Of a DNA stretch of 64,000 nt, positions 42,778 through 51,329 are shown one piece after another. Position 1 is the stretch's first letter. Each line of letters starts with the position of its first letter. The notes beneath the pieces are model-generated. The model was not told the origin of the DNA, searched no databases, and saw only the letters and a list, made by a program, of their open reading frames with translations. The stretch is from an uncultured Christensenellaceae bacterium (GTDB lineage Bacteria; Bacillota; Clostridia; Christensenellales; Aristaeellaceae), in contig CAJOJQ010000014.1 of NCBI GenBank assembly GCA_905234985.1, positions 62,001-126,000 on the forward strand. Reading direction: 5' to 3'. The position numbers were made by a program, and so were the translations under genes.

Positions 42778-44304
42778 TTATCGCCGCCCTAAGATGGACC
42801 GGATCAGGGGCAGCGCGCGGCGGAAATACGGGGTTTTCCAATAGCACAGGAAAAAGATCAGGTTGGGCAGCGCAAGGCACAAAAGGATATTTGCCGAAAG
42901 CCCGCCCACGCCCTCCCAGGGCAGCAGGGCGGATACCCAGGCGGTCAGGCAGCACGCCGCCGCCGTCACCAGGGCGAACAGCAATTGCGCCCCGAAGTAG
43001 CTGGGCAGAGAACGCAGGCCGAAATAATCTTTAAACAAAATCCGCGCGCTCCAGGGAAAGCCCACCAGCAGGATGGAAACCGCCGTGGCTAAGATCACGC
43101 CCGCCACCCCGAAGGAGCGGATCAGCAGCCAGTTGAGCAGAATGTTGCAAAGGGCCTCCGTCAGCGTGCGCCACCGGTCCTTCCACCAAATGCCCCGCGC
43201 GTCGGCGTACTGGCTTTTGATGTCGCCCATGGTCCAAACGTAGAAATAGACGCAGAAGGCAATCACCGTTTCGCTTCCGAACATCTTTTCTTCGCCCATC
43301 CACAGCCGCATGAAGGGCTGGTACAGGGTGAGCAGGCACACCGTGCAAAAGCCGCACAGCCATTGGTACAGGAAGGTGAAATTCATCAAATCCCGCCGGT
43401 TCTTTTCCGCGCTTTCCACCGCCACGCTGTTGCCGATCCCAGCGCTCATGCCCTGGGTCACGGCGTCCAGCAGGCCTCGCACAGCGTAGAGGATATAGAA
43501 ATAATTGCCATAAACACCCACAGTGGATAGGCCCAGGAATGCGGAAATGAAAATGCTGTCCAGGGCGTTGCGGGTGCCGCCGCAGAGCCGGTGAATGAAC
43601 AGGCCCTTGACCCTTTCGGCGATTTCCCGCTTTTTCTCCGCTGTGATGCTTCCCCGGCAGCGGAACTGCGGGTAGGCATGCCTTGCACAATAAGCGCAGA
43701 TCAGCCCGTCCGCAAGGGTGGACAGGGGCAGCATGACCACATACAGGGCGTAGCTTTGGGCCAGCAGCAGGGCGGCTAACTGCGTTAAACAGCACAGCAG
43801 CCTGGCCGCCAGGGCGGATTTGCTGATCGCGTCCTGGCGATGGGCGGCGGCAAGCAGGGCGCGGCGCTCCGGAAAAACGAAATAACCCACGCAGGAGTTT
43901 GCAAGATACGCTGTATACACCGCGCCGACAGGCAGCCCCGGCGGAATATCCGCCCGGATCAGCAGGCGCAGAAACGGAATGACCAGAAGCCCCGCCCCCA
44001 GCACGCCCAAACCGATGAAGCGGTACGCCCTTCGGTAAAAGCGCATGAGGGCGCACACGGCGAAATCGTCGTTTTCCGCCAGGGGCTTGTACAGGCTGAA
44101 GATAATGGCGCTGCACAGGCCCAGTTCCCCTAAGCTCAGCAATTGCAGGATGGAGGAAAACAGGCCGCCCAGGCCGCCGTAGGAAAGCCCTAAGGTATAG
44201 ATCAGCGCGGTGCGCGTAAGAAAGGGAAGCGCCAGCGCCAGCAGCTTTTCCGTCAGGCCCCACAAGGCGTTGCGGCGCGCGCCGCGAATCCGTTCATACT
44301 TCAC
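42778..44304 (-). CDS. Polysaccharide flippase (Wzx-like, MOP superfamily)
   Basis: A 508-residue membrane protein with about 12-14 helices. The N-terminus RRNALWGLTEKLLALALPFLTRTALIYTLGLSYGGLGGLFSSILQLLSLGELGLCSAII is typical of Wzx flippases of Gram-positive surface polysaccharide clusters, and the MGDIKSQYADARGIWWKDRWR segment precedes the last helices. It would move lipid-linked repeat units across the membrane for the adjacent Wzy. Its start overlaps the 3' end of the GT2-GT32 gene by 11 bp. Confidence 0.88.
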   Translation of the reverse strand: MKYERIRGARRNALWGLTEKLLALALPFLTRTALIYTLGLSYGGLGGLFSSILQLLSLGELGLCSAIIFSLYKPLAENDDFAVCALMRFYRRAYRFIGLGVLGAGLLVIPFLRLLIRADIPPGLPVGAVYTAYLANSCVGYFVFPERRALLAAAHRQDAISKSALAARLLCCLTQLAALLLAQSYALYVVMLPLSTLADGLICAYCARHAYPQFRCRGSITAEKKREIAERVKGLFIHRLCGGTRNALDSIFISAFLGLSTVGVYGNYFYILYAVRGLLDAVTQGMSAGIGNSVAVESAEKNRRDLMNFTFLYQWLCGFCTVCLLTLYQPFMRLWMGEEKMFGSETVIAFCVYFYVWTMGDIKSQYADARGIWWKDRWRTLTEALCNILLNWLLIRSFGVAGVILATAVSILLVGFPWSARILFKDYFGLRSLPSYFGAQLLFALVTAAACCLTAWVSALLPWEGVGGLSANILLCLALPNLIFFLCYWKTPYFRRALPLIRSILGRR

Positions 44305-46213
44305 GCCGGGCCTCCTCCCACAGCCATTTCCATACGGTCATGCGCCCGTCGGGGCGGCAATCCAGATACTTGTCTTTATAGGATAACTTGTGCAGGCGGT
44401 TGCCCCGCATTACCAGCTCAACCTTTTCGGGCAGATAAGCATCGTTTCTCATGGCATACAGATCGAAGATACGCTCGTTATTCACAGGCACGCTGTCGAT
44501 CATCTGTTTGACTTTTGGTATCAGCCTGTACGCCGCGTCGATCATTTCATCCAGCAGGTAATAATCGGGCACGTCGGCAAATTTCCGCCAGTAGATTGCA
44601 TAAGCCGCCGTCAGAAAGGCCATGAGCGGGTCGCCGGGGCGGCACCGCAGCGCATAGCAGGCCCACCGGCCCGCCGGGATCAGGGCGCGCCGGTTTTGGG
44701 GATAGGTGGTTTTCCGCACGGTGTAAAAATCCGCCGCGAGGGACGCCCGATCCAGAGGGCCGGACATGTACACGGTGGCGTCCAGCCACAGCCCGCCGTG
44801 GCGGCACAAAAGTGTACACCGAATCACGTCGGAAAGATGGGTCAGGCTCATTTCGCCCTGCTCAAAACGGGCAAGCGCCGCCGGGTCAATTTTCGCGTAT
44901 TGCGCATAGGTTTCTTTGGTCAGCACCCGGTAAACGTATTCCGGCCTGGCAAAATGTTTTCTCTGACTGTGAATCGCCAGCTTGACGCAGGGCGGCGCGT
45001 TTTCCTCCCCGTCCCACCACAGCGTCCAAACCGGCAGGGGAACTTCCTCCCGCTTCGGCTCCGGCAGGGCGCGGGCCGCTTCCTTGAGTTCTTCATCCAG
45101 GAACCGACGGATGGCCTTATGATAAAAGTGCGTATGGAAGCCCGTCAAAATATCCGTTGCTTCCGTAAAGGCCCACTGTCGGACCAGCCGAGGGCCGAAC
45201 ACGTTTTTCTTGCGGTGATAGCAGCGAATCTGCTCCGCATTGCGCAGGGCGTTCAGCGTTTGCCGGATTTTCCTTGCCGCCCGGACGGGAAAAGCGGCAA
45301 TGCGCCACGGGATGGTATTGTTTTCTTTCTGCTGCTTTGCCGCTTCCCGCAGGCGGATATACGGGGAATACAGCCCCGCTTTTGCAAGCAGCAACTGAAA
45401 TTTGGCTTCGGCGTCGTCCAATTCCGCCGCCAGGGCCAGGCAACCCCGCCAGCCGCTCTTCCCGAAAAGGCAGATGTCCCGCGCGTCCAGCCTAAGCCGC
45501 CCTGACAGGGCTGTTTTTTCGATGGTGGGGCCGGAAAACAGTTCCGGGTGCTTTTCCCGCAAAAGGCGGATAGCACAAATCAGTTTTTCCGGGTTCGCGC
45601 TGATGGAATCCCCGCCGGGCGCGTAATCCACCAGCGGCTGATTCTGGAAATAAACAGAATATTGCCGCCGCAGCCTGCACAGCATTTCAAATTCCTGCAG
45701 GCGCGGCATGTCCGGGTCGAAGGGAAAGGCCAGAAACGCTTCTTTCACACCCAGCAGCGTTTGGGTGCCCGCGCCCAGCAGGGAATCCTCAGCCCTCACG
45801 AAACCTTCATGCAGATGGGCGGGAAACAAAGAAGTGCTTCCGTCAGCCTCCAGCCGTGCGAGTTGACAAAATACAACGTCCGCCCCCGTTTCCCGAAGGC
45901 ATTGCAGCTGCACGGCCAGCTTGTCCCGCCGCCACAGGTCGTCGCTGTCCTGAAAGGCAACATATTTTCCGCGGGCAAGGGAAATGCCCTTGTTCCGGGC
46001 CGCGCAGGCCCCGGCGCGCTCCTGCCACGCATAACGCAGCCGGGCGTCCTGAATTTCCTTAAGCGCCGCATGTGTGCCGTCGGCGGAGCCGTCGTCCACC
46101 ACGATCACTTCCAGGTTTTCTTCCGTCTGGTTCAGAGCGCTCAAAACGGCCCGCTTCACCTGCGCCGCCCGGTTGCGGGTGGGGATGACGACCGAAATCA
46201 GGGGTTCGTTCAA
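44294..46213 (-). CDS. Two-domain glycosyltransferase: GT2 fused to GT32-like (capsular synthesis) domain
   Basis: A 639-residue fusion. Residues 1-235 are a GT-A family 2 transferase (ISVVIPTRNRAAQVKRAVLSALNQT, VIVVDDGSADGT, VAFQDSDDLWRRDKL with the DxD metal site). A 150-residue linker domain follows. Residues 400-639 resemble the Caps_synth/GT32 group: VPLPVWTLWWDGEENAPPCVKLAIHSQRKH, LSDVIRCTLLCRHGGLWLDATVYMSGPLD, where GGLWLDATV is the DxD-equivalent. One chain could add two sugars in succession. It overlaps the WbsX gene upstream by 4 bp. The fusion of these two families in one polypeptide is unusual. Confidence 0.85.
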   Translation of the reverse strand: MNEPLISVVIPTRNRAAQVKRAVLSALNQTEENLEVIVVDDGSADGTHAALKEIQDARLRYAWQERAGACAARNKGISLARGKYVAFQDSDDLWRRDKLAVQLQCLRETGADVVFCQLARLEADGSTSLFPAHLHEGFVRAEDSLLGAGTQTLLGVKEAFLAFPFDPDMPRLQEFEMLCRLRRQYSVYFQNQPLVDYAPGGDSISANPEKLICAIRLLREKHPELFSGPTIEKTALSGRLRLDARDICLFGKSGWRGCLALAAELDDAEAKFQLLLAKAGLYSPYIRLREAAKQQKENNTIPWRIAAFPVRAARKIRQTLNALRNAEQIRCYHRKKNVFGPRLVRQWAFTEATDILTGFHTHFYHKAIRRFLDEELKEAARALPEPKREEVPLPVWTLWWDGEENAPPCVKLAIHSQRKHFARPEYVYRVLTKETYAQYAKIDPAALARFEQGEMSLTHLSDVIRCTLLCRHGGLWLDATVYMSGPLDRASLAADFYTVRKTTYPQNRRALIPAGRWACYALRCRPGDPLMAFLTAAYAIYWRKFADVPDYYLLDEMIDAAYRLIPKVKQMIDSVPVNNERIFDLYAMRNDAYLPEKVELVMRGNRLHKLSYKDKYLDCRPDGRMTVWKWLWEEARREV

Positions 46214-47316
46214 CGATTCCGCGCCTCCCCCTGCAAAGCGTTTTTCAGGGCCGTCAGATAAGCGCCATGATGGCGTTCATCTGGTTCCAGGTACGCGCCC
46301 TCGCCCCATTCGTTCCAGGCGTTGACGAACACCAGGGGCAAAGCGTCCTCCCGCTGGATTTCTTCGCACAGCCGGGCCATGTACCGCCCGAATTTCTCCG
46401 GCGACGCGCCTAACAGCATGTAACCCGTTTTCGTGCGGGGCGTGTTGTCCCAGTCCGGGCAGGCCCCGGCCACCATCCGGGGATCGGGGGGCAGGGAAAG
46501 GGCGGTTTCCCATAAGCCGTCATAATCCAGCCGGGTTTGTCTTTTCTCTCCGGCAGCGGTCAGCAGCCGTTTGATCTTCTGCGGCAGGGGCGCGTTTTTC
46601 CCCTGCCAGGCCATGCTGAAAAAGGGCTGGAAGCGGATCTGGTAATCAAAGCCCCGGGGATCGTAGGCAGGCGAAAAAAACCAGGACGGGCTTTGAACCA
46701 TGAGGCACAGGCCGGGAAAACCGGCTTCCTTCGCCGCCCGTTGCCAGCCATCCAGCATTTCACGGAGGCGGGGGATTTCCTCGGGCTTATAGATCAGAAA
46801 AAGGGGTTTCCCGTTTAGGGTGATATAGCGGCTGTCCCGGAAAAAGGGCAGCAGGTATTCCCAATGCGCCCGCCATTCCGCTGGCCCGCCGTAATCCTGC
46901 CGCGCGATCACTTCATTTTTCCCGCCGTCCCACCGGCGCGTCCAGTTTTCATTGGCCCAGGAAAAGCAAAAGGGGATGCGGGTTTCAGGGTCGGAAAGCA
47001 TGGCTTCCGCGGGCTTTTCCAGCAGGCGCTTGCCCTCGGCGAACCAGTAATGGTAATAGCAGAAGCCGAAGACGCCGTTTTTCAGCGCCAATTCCGATTG
47101 CCAGCGCCGCGCGGCGGGGTCGAGCAGGGAATAATAGTTTCCGTTTTCCGGCACGCGGGGCTGGTCGTGACCCTCGAATAGGGGGCGGGCCTTGCGCACA
47201 TTGTCCCATTCGGTGAAGCCCTGGCCCCAGGCCCGGTCGTTTTCCGAGATGGGATGAAATTGGGGCAGGTAAAAGGCGATGGCCTTCACACCCTTGCCCG
47301 CGCTGATTTCCGCCAC
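46210..47316 (-). CDS. WbsX-like protein (GH99-like domain) 1
   Basis: 368 residues from GTG with GAGGGGGAG upstream. It opens with KAIAFYLPQFHPISENDRAWGQGFTEWDNVRKARPLFEGHDQPRVP, the hallmark of the WbsX family found in O-antigen and capsule clusters. CYYHYWFAEGKRLLEKP, FCFSWANENWTRRWDG and VNAWNEWGEGAYLEPD are the other conserved blocks; the last resembles the GH99 endo-mannosidase active site. The role in the cluster is unproven (glycan trimming or transfer). It is a tandem paralog of the next gene. Confidence 0.88.
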   Translation of the reverse strand: MAEISAGKGVKAIAFYLPQFHPISENDRAWGQGFTEWDNVRKARPLFEGHDQPRVPENGNYYSLLDPAARRWQSELALKNGVFGFCYYHYWFAEGKRLLEKPAEAMLSDPETRIPFCFSWANENWTRRWDGGKNEVIARQDYGGPAEWRAHWEYLLPFFRDSRYITLNGKPLFLIYKPEEIPRLREMLDGWQRAAKEAGFPGLCLMVQSPSWFFSPAYDPRGFDYQIRFQPFFSMAWQGKNAPLPQKIKRLLTAAGEKRQTRLDYDGLWETALSLPPDPRMVAGACPDWDNTPRTKTGYMLLGASPEKFGRYMARLCEEIQREDALPLVFVNAWNEWGEGAYLEPDERHHGAYLTALKNALQGEARNR

Positions 47317-47328
47317 GCTTTCTCCCCC

Positions 47329-48477
47329 TCATCCGTGCAATACGTGCTTCAAAGTATCCAAAAACCCCGTGCCGAACTGTCGGTCCGGTTCCATATACGC
47401 CCCTTCGCCCCACTCGTTCCAGGAATTGAGGAACACGATGCGTTTTTCCGGGGGCTTGTCCTTCACGCAGTCTAAGCACAGCCGAGCCAACCTTTCAAAA
47501 TCCCCGGGATTCCGGCCCGCGTACACGATGGCCCGCCGTCCCGCCCGGGGCGACCGGTCCCAGCCCGCTAATAACTGTGGATACACGTCTTTTCGCCGGT
47601 CAGCGGGGGTATAGAAACGGCGCACGATGTCGCCGTAGCGGTATTTTTCCAGCAGCAGGCCGGGTTTTACCCGTCGCGCGGCTCCGTACAGCATTTTGCG
47701 CGGCGCGCCGCCCGTTTTTACTTCGGCGTATTTCTGATTGGTGGACATCACCGCGTCAAAGCCCAAGGCCCGCACCCGGTCAAAATCTGCTCCCGCCAGA
47801 GCATCAAGCCGAAACATATCCCTTATGCGCATCTCCGGCAGGGAGGGACACAGACCCACGAAATGAAAACCGCGGAAGCCCACCCGCCGGGCCAGCTCGT
47901 TCCAGCGCGCCATCCATGCCTGCGGATGAGGCAGGGCCAGGGGATCATATACCAGAAACAGCAGCTTTCCTTCCACCCGGATATACCGCCTGTCCCGGAA
48001 GCAGGGAAGCAGCCGGTAAAAATGCTTGATTTCGTCTTCTTCGCCGGGGTAGGTCTGCTGGAAGATCATTTCCGGCTTTCCCCGGTTTCCTTCCCGCTGC
48101 CAGGAACCGGTGGTCCAGTCATGATTGGCCCAGCCTACGCAAAAGGGGAAGTCCGGCTGGCCCAAGCGCACCACCTCGTCCAGGGGCAGGGTCAGGGCTT
48201 CCTTCCCGCCGCCGAACCAGTAATGCCAATAACAGAAGCCTTCGATGCCCGCCTGCCGGGCCAATTCCGCCTGGGCCGCCCGGATTTCGGGATTCCGCAG
48301 GTCGTAAAAGCCCAAATCGGCGGGCAGGCAGGGCTGAACATGGCCCCGGAACAGGGGCCGGGCCTGCTTTACGTTATCCCATTCCGTAAAGCCTTGGCCC
48401 CAAAACCGGTCATTGGCGGCCGTGGGGTGGAATTGGGGCAGATACAGGGCGATGACCCGCGCTTTTCCTTCGTTCAT
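47329..48477 (-). CDS. WbsX-like protein (GH99-like domain) 2
   Basis: 382 residues from ATG 48477, with TAGGGAG about 9 nt upstream; the track start 87 codons earlier runs into the GT4 gene. Motifs match paralog 1: VIALYLPQFHPTAANDRFWGQGFTEWDNVKQARPLFRGH, CYWHYWFGGGKEALTLP, CVGWANHDWTTGSW, LNSWNEWGEGAYMEPD. It lacks the Glu of WANEN (here WANHD), a difference that may matter for catalysis. It is separated from paralog 1 by 12 bp and probably handles a different linkage in the same polymer. Confidence 0.88.
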   Translation of the reverse strand: MNEGKARVIALYLPQFHPTAANDRFWGQGFTEWDNVKQARPLFRGHVQPCLPADLGFYDLRNPEIRAAQAELARQAGIEGFCYWHYWFGGGKEALTLPLDEVVRLGQPDFPFCVGWANHDWTTGSWQREGNRGKPEMIFQQTYPGEEDEIKHFYRLLPCFRDRRYIRVEGKLLFLVYDPLALPHPQAWMARWNELARRVGFRGFHFVGLCPSLPEMRIRDMFRLDALAGADFDRVRALGFDAVMSTNQKYAEVKTGGAPRKMLYGAARRVKPGLLLEKYRYGDIVRRFYTPADRRKDVYPQLLAGWDRSPRAGRRAIVYAGRNPGDFERLARLCLDCVKDKPPEKRIVFLNSWNEWGEGAYMEPDRQFGTGFLDTLKHVLHG

Positions 48478-48488
48478 AGGGCGGCTCC

Positions 48489-49712
48489 CTACAAGGTAAA
48501 GCCTAAGCGGCGGTATACTTCGCCCAATGTTTCCGTGAAGCGCTCCGCCGTGTGCTTTTCCCGGTACAGGCGCAGGGAAAAATCGGACATGCGCCGCCAT
48601 TCCGCGTCGGGCAGCGATAACATCTTTCGCATGGCGGCCCGAAGAACCTCCGCGTCCCCCGGTTCGGTCAAAATCCCGTTGGTTTGAATCAGCTCGGGCA
48701 GTCCGCCGATGCGGGAGCCGATCAACGGTCTTCCGCACCGCAGGGCCTCAATGGCGGCGTAAGGCCCGTTTTCGTACCATTCGGAGGGAAGAACCAGGGC
48801 GCTGGCGCCGCGCATTTCCTCCGTCAAAGCCGTTTCATTTAAAAAGCCCAGCAGCTTCACCTGGCTGAATCCCGGCCTGCCCAGGGTTTCCCTGATTTCT
48901 TCTTCCATCCGGCCCGTACCGGCGATATGCAGGGAAATGCCCGCTCCCTCCGCCGCCTTGAGCAGCGTGCGCAAGCCCTTTTCCTCGGAAAGCCTGCCCA
49001 CGAACAGGATATACGGCTCCTTTCTCTCTCGCTCCGCTTCGCTATCGGGCGGCAGGTTCAGGAAATTGGGGATATGAACCAGCCGTTCGGGGGCATAACC
49101 AGCTTTCAGAAAGAGCTGGCGGTAAAAAACGCTTGGCAGGATCAGGTATTGCATCACGTCATAAATTCCCCGGCTGCGGTGCAGCTTGTTTTCCAGGGCC
49201 GCCAGGGCGCTTTTCGCAAAAGAATCCATCACACACCGATTCCGCACGCAAGAAAAAACCTGACCGTTCAGGCAGGCTTCGCACGGCGTTCCATGGCGCG
49301 CCATTTTATAATTCGGGCACAAAAGCTGTAAATCATGGGCCGTATAAACCGCCGGAAGGCGGCGCTTTTTGATCACGTCCAGAATGGAGGGGGAAAGCTG
49401 GTGGTGAAACATGTGCAGGTGAATCAGATCGGGCTTCGTATCGCTTACCAGGCGCTCAAATTTCCTTTTCGCTTCCGGGGAATAAACAAAATTCCGGGCC
49501 AGGAGAAGCTGGCGGGCGAAGCTGTTTTTGCCGTGATAATTCACGCTGTCCACAAAATAATCGGCGTAAGGCGAGGGAACGTTCCTTTCGTCCGCCATGG
49601 CAAAGTCGATCACCGTATGGCCCCGCTGTTCCAGCAGCCGCTTCATGGAAAAATAACCGGTTTCGCTGCCGCCCACCATGCGGTGGAACTTGTTCACCAT
49701 CAGCACACGCAT
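48489..49712 (-). CDS. Glycosyltransferase family 4
   Basis: 407 residues from ATG 49712 (MRVLMVNKFHRMVGGSETGYF). The N-terminal acceptor domain has DLIHLHMFHHQLSPSIL and VYTAHDLQLLCPNYKM with a Cys cluster (CEACLNGQVFSCVRNRCV). The C-terminal donor domain has ILFVGRLSEEKGLRTLLKAA, LHIAGTGRMEEEI, and the Glu-containing LPSEWYENGPYAAIEALRCGRPLIGSRIGGLPE retaining-GT motif. It transfers a nucleotide-sugar unit to the lipid-linked polysaccharide precursor in the cytosol. It is the first glycan gene after rluB, 32 bp downstream. Confidence 0.92.
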   Translation of the reverse strand: MRVLMVNKFHRMVGGSETGYFSMKRLLEQRGHTVIDFAMADERNVPSPYADYFVDSVNYHGKNSFARQLLLARNFVYSPEAKRKFERLVSDTKPDLIHLHMFHHQLSPSILDVIKKRRLPAVYTAHDLQLLCPNYKMARHGTPCEACLNGQVFSCVRNRCVMDSFAKSALAALENKLHRSRGIYDVMQYLILPSVFYRQLFLKAGYAPERLVHIPNFLNLPPDSEAERERKEPYILFVGRLSEEKGLRTLLKAAEGAGISLHIAGTGRMEEEIRETLGRPGFSQVKLLGFLNETALTEEMRGASALVLPSEWYENGPYAAIEALRCGRPLIGSRIGGLPELIQTNGILTEPGDAEVLRAAMRKMLSLPDAEWRRMSDFSLRLYREKHTAERFTETLGEVYRRLGFTL

Positions 49713-49744
49713 CTTCCACACCCTAACTTCTTTTGTGCTTTTTC

Positions 49745-50452
49745 TTAATAATACGCCGCTAAACTGCGCACTTCCTCCGCCGTCAGCTCCCGCCACTTGC
49801 CCCGGGGCAGGTCGCCCAAATCCAGGGGGCCGAAACGCACTCGGCGCAGCTGCATCACCTGATGGCCCGTTTCCTCGAACATTCGGCGCACCTGACGGTT
49901 GCGGCCCTCGTGAATGGTGACCAGCACCACGGTGGCTTCGGCTTCCAGCTTAATGACCCGCACCTTGGCCGGGGCGGTTTTGTGGTCGTCCAGCATGACG
50001 CCGGCGCGAAGCGTGCGCACCTCGTCCATGGTGACGCTGCCGGTCACCCGGGCCAGATAGGTCTTATCCACCTGATGGGAGGGGTGCAGCATGCGTTCCG
50101 TCAGCGCCCCGTCGTTGGTGAGCAGCAGCAGGCCCTCGCTGTCGTAGTCCAGCCTGCCCACGGGGTACAGCCGCACGGGATAATCCCGAAAATGATCCAG
50201 CACGCACTGGCGGCCCTCGGGGTCGGATACGGTGGTCACTTCCCCAGCGGGCTTATGGTACATCACGTACCGCTTTTCCGTTTCGGGGCGGATCACCTGC
50301 CCGTCCACGCGAACCTCGTCGCTTTCCTCCACCTGGACGCCCATTTCCGTGATTTTTACGCCGTTCACCGTCACGCGGCCTTCGGCAATCATTTCTTCCG
50401 CTTTTCGGCGGCTGGCCACGCCGCACTCCGCCATATATTTTTGCAGCCGCAT
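49745..50452 (-). CDS. rluB: 23S rRNA pseudouridine synthase, RluB family
   Basis: 235 residues from ATG 50452, with GCGGAGGAAACA as SD. An S4 RNA-binding domain (residues 2-60, LQKYMAECGVASRRKAEEMIAEGRVTVNG) is followed by the catalytic domain with YPVGRLDYDSEGLLLLTNDG (catalytic Asp) and IHEGRNRQVRRMFEETGHQVMQLRRVRFGPL. RluB-type enzymes modify helix 89 of 23S rRNA. It lies downstream of gerW-dacF, an order conserved in Firmicutes, here separated by a small secreted protein gene and a terminator. Confidence 0.94.
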   Translation of the reverse strand: MRLQKYMAECGVASRRKAEEMIAEGRVTVNGVKITEMGVQVEESDEVRVDGQVIRPETEKRYVMYHKPAGEVTTVSDPEGRQCVLDHFRDYPVRLYPVGRLDYDSEGLLLLTNDGALTERMLHPSHQVDKTYLARVTGSVTMDEVRTLRAGVMLDDHKTAPAKVRVIKLEAEATVVLVTIHEGRNRQVRRMFEETGHQVMQLRRVRFGPLDLGDLPRGKWRELTAEEVRSLAAYY

Positions 50453-50541
50453 TGTTTCCTCCGCTTTGTCCCGGCCGGGCCGGAACGGTTTTGTACATTT
50501 CATTCTTCATATTACTGAATGTGCCGGATAAAGTCAATACC

Positions 50542-50569
50542 AAAAAAAGCCCCGGCGACAATCCGGGGC
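50542..50569 (-). terminator. Terminator of small secreted protein gene A
   Basis: GCCCCGG / CCGGGGC stem with AAAAAAA (TTTTTTT on the minus strand). Its stem is the same as the terminator of paralog B at 53545. Confidence 0.85.
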
Positions 50570-50591
50570 GGGATGAAAAAGGAACGGCGGA

Positions 50592-51068
50592 TCACCTGTA
50601 CGTGATCGTCCAGTAGGTGTAGGAAGGCGAAAAATCGTACTCGGTGGAACCGTCCGAATAGCGGACGGAGGAGATGCCAACATACACATAATGGATGTTA
50701 TTGACGTTGTAATTTGATATAAAAATCTCGGGGGACGTGGCAGTTTCGTAGGCCCTGATGTCCTGGCGCAGGGTCACGGTTTCCGTAGGACCGTTTTGCT
50801 GGTTGTACTCATCGCAGGGATAGTAGGACACCTCATAGGATTTTACTGTTTTTGAGGGGTTCGTGTTCTTGACCTCGAATCTGAACGATAACCGCTTGGT
50901 ACTCGCTTTTTTCCAGGAGGCCCAGGAGCCGCTGGGAATGACCAGGGAGACATCGCTGCTCAAGTTTTGTAATTTATTAAAATTTATATTAGTATTCATG
51001 GCGTTTGAAGTGAGGGGGATGGACAGCAGGAGAACGAGCAGGGAAATAAGCGCCAGGGTCTTTTTCAT
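50592..51068 (-). CDS. Small secreted protein A (paralog of 53591)
   Basis: 158 residues with a signal peptide, MKKTLALISLLVLLLSIPLTSNA. The mature part is a predicted beta-sandwich of unknown family: LSFRFEVKNTNPSKTVKSYEVSYYPCDEYNQQNGPTETVTLRQDIRAYETATSPEIF, then VYVGISSVRYSDGSTEYDFSPSYTYW. It is clearly homologous to the protein at 53591 over its full length. A 25-residue insert after the signal peptide (MNTNINFNKLQNLSSD...) distinguishes it. The start at 51068 shares the leader AAAGGATGCTGTTC with the paralog. Function unknown. Confidence 0.85.
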   Translation of the reverse strand: MKKTLALISLLVLLLSIPLTSNAMNTNINFNKLQNLSSDVSLVIPSGSWASWKKASTKRLSFRFEVKNTNPSKTVKSYEVSYYPCDEYNQQNGPTETVTLRQDIRAYETATSPEIFISNYNVNNIHYVYVGISSVRYSDGSTEYDFSPSYTYWTITYR

Positions 51069-51114
51069 GGGAACAGCATCCTTTCTTTGTTTGGAATGGT
51101 TTTTTTGTTGCCTT

Positions 51115-51143
51115 ATCATAGCATATTCTGCTTTGATTGTAAA
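51115..51143 (-). promoter_or_regulatory. Promoter of secreted protein gene A
   Basis: TTTACA and TATGAT on the minus strand are separated by 17 bp. About 12 bp further upstream lies CCTTTTCGTCCATTT, closely matching CCTTTCGTTCCATTT at the same place before paralog B. Confidence 0.65.
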
Positions 51144-51233
51144 TCGCTAAATGGACGAAAAGGTGGAAAACCGCCTTTTTCTTCCAAACGAAAAAGCGGA
51201 AACCCATTCCGCTGAACGGATTTCCGTGGAAGA

Positions 51234-51329
51234 TCATGTTTTCCGCAGCGCCGTCAGCCAGCACGCCGCGCCCGCCCCGGCCCACAGGTACAGCCACAGG
51301 GGCGGGGCCGGTTCCGTTTCATTGGCCTG
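51234..51329 (-). other. Out-of-frame C-terminal membrane anchor of the D-Ala-D-Ala carboxypeptidase
   Basis: The +1 frame at the end of dacF reads PQANETEPAPPLWLYLWAGAGAACWLTALRKT and stops at 51234. It is a typical C-terminal membrane anchor of DacF-type enzymes. Removing one C from the CCCC in TGGCCCCTGG joins it to the main frame as ...SAWPWPQANETEP. Confidence 0.6.
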
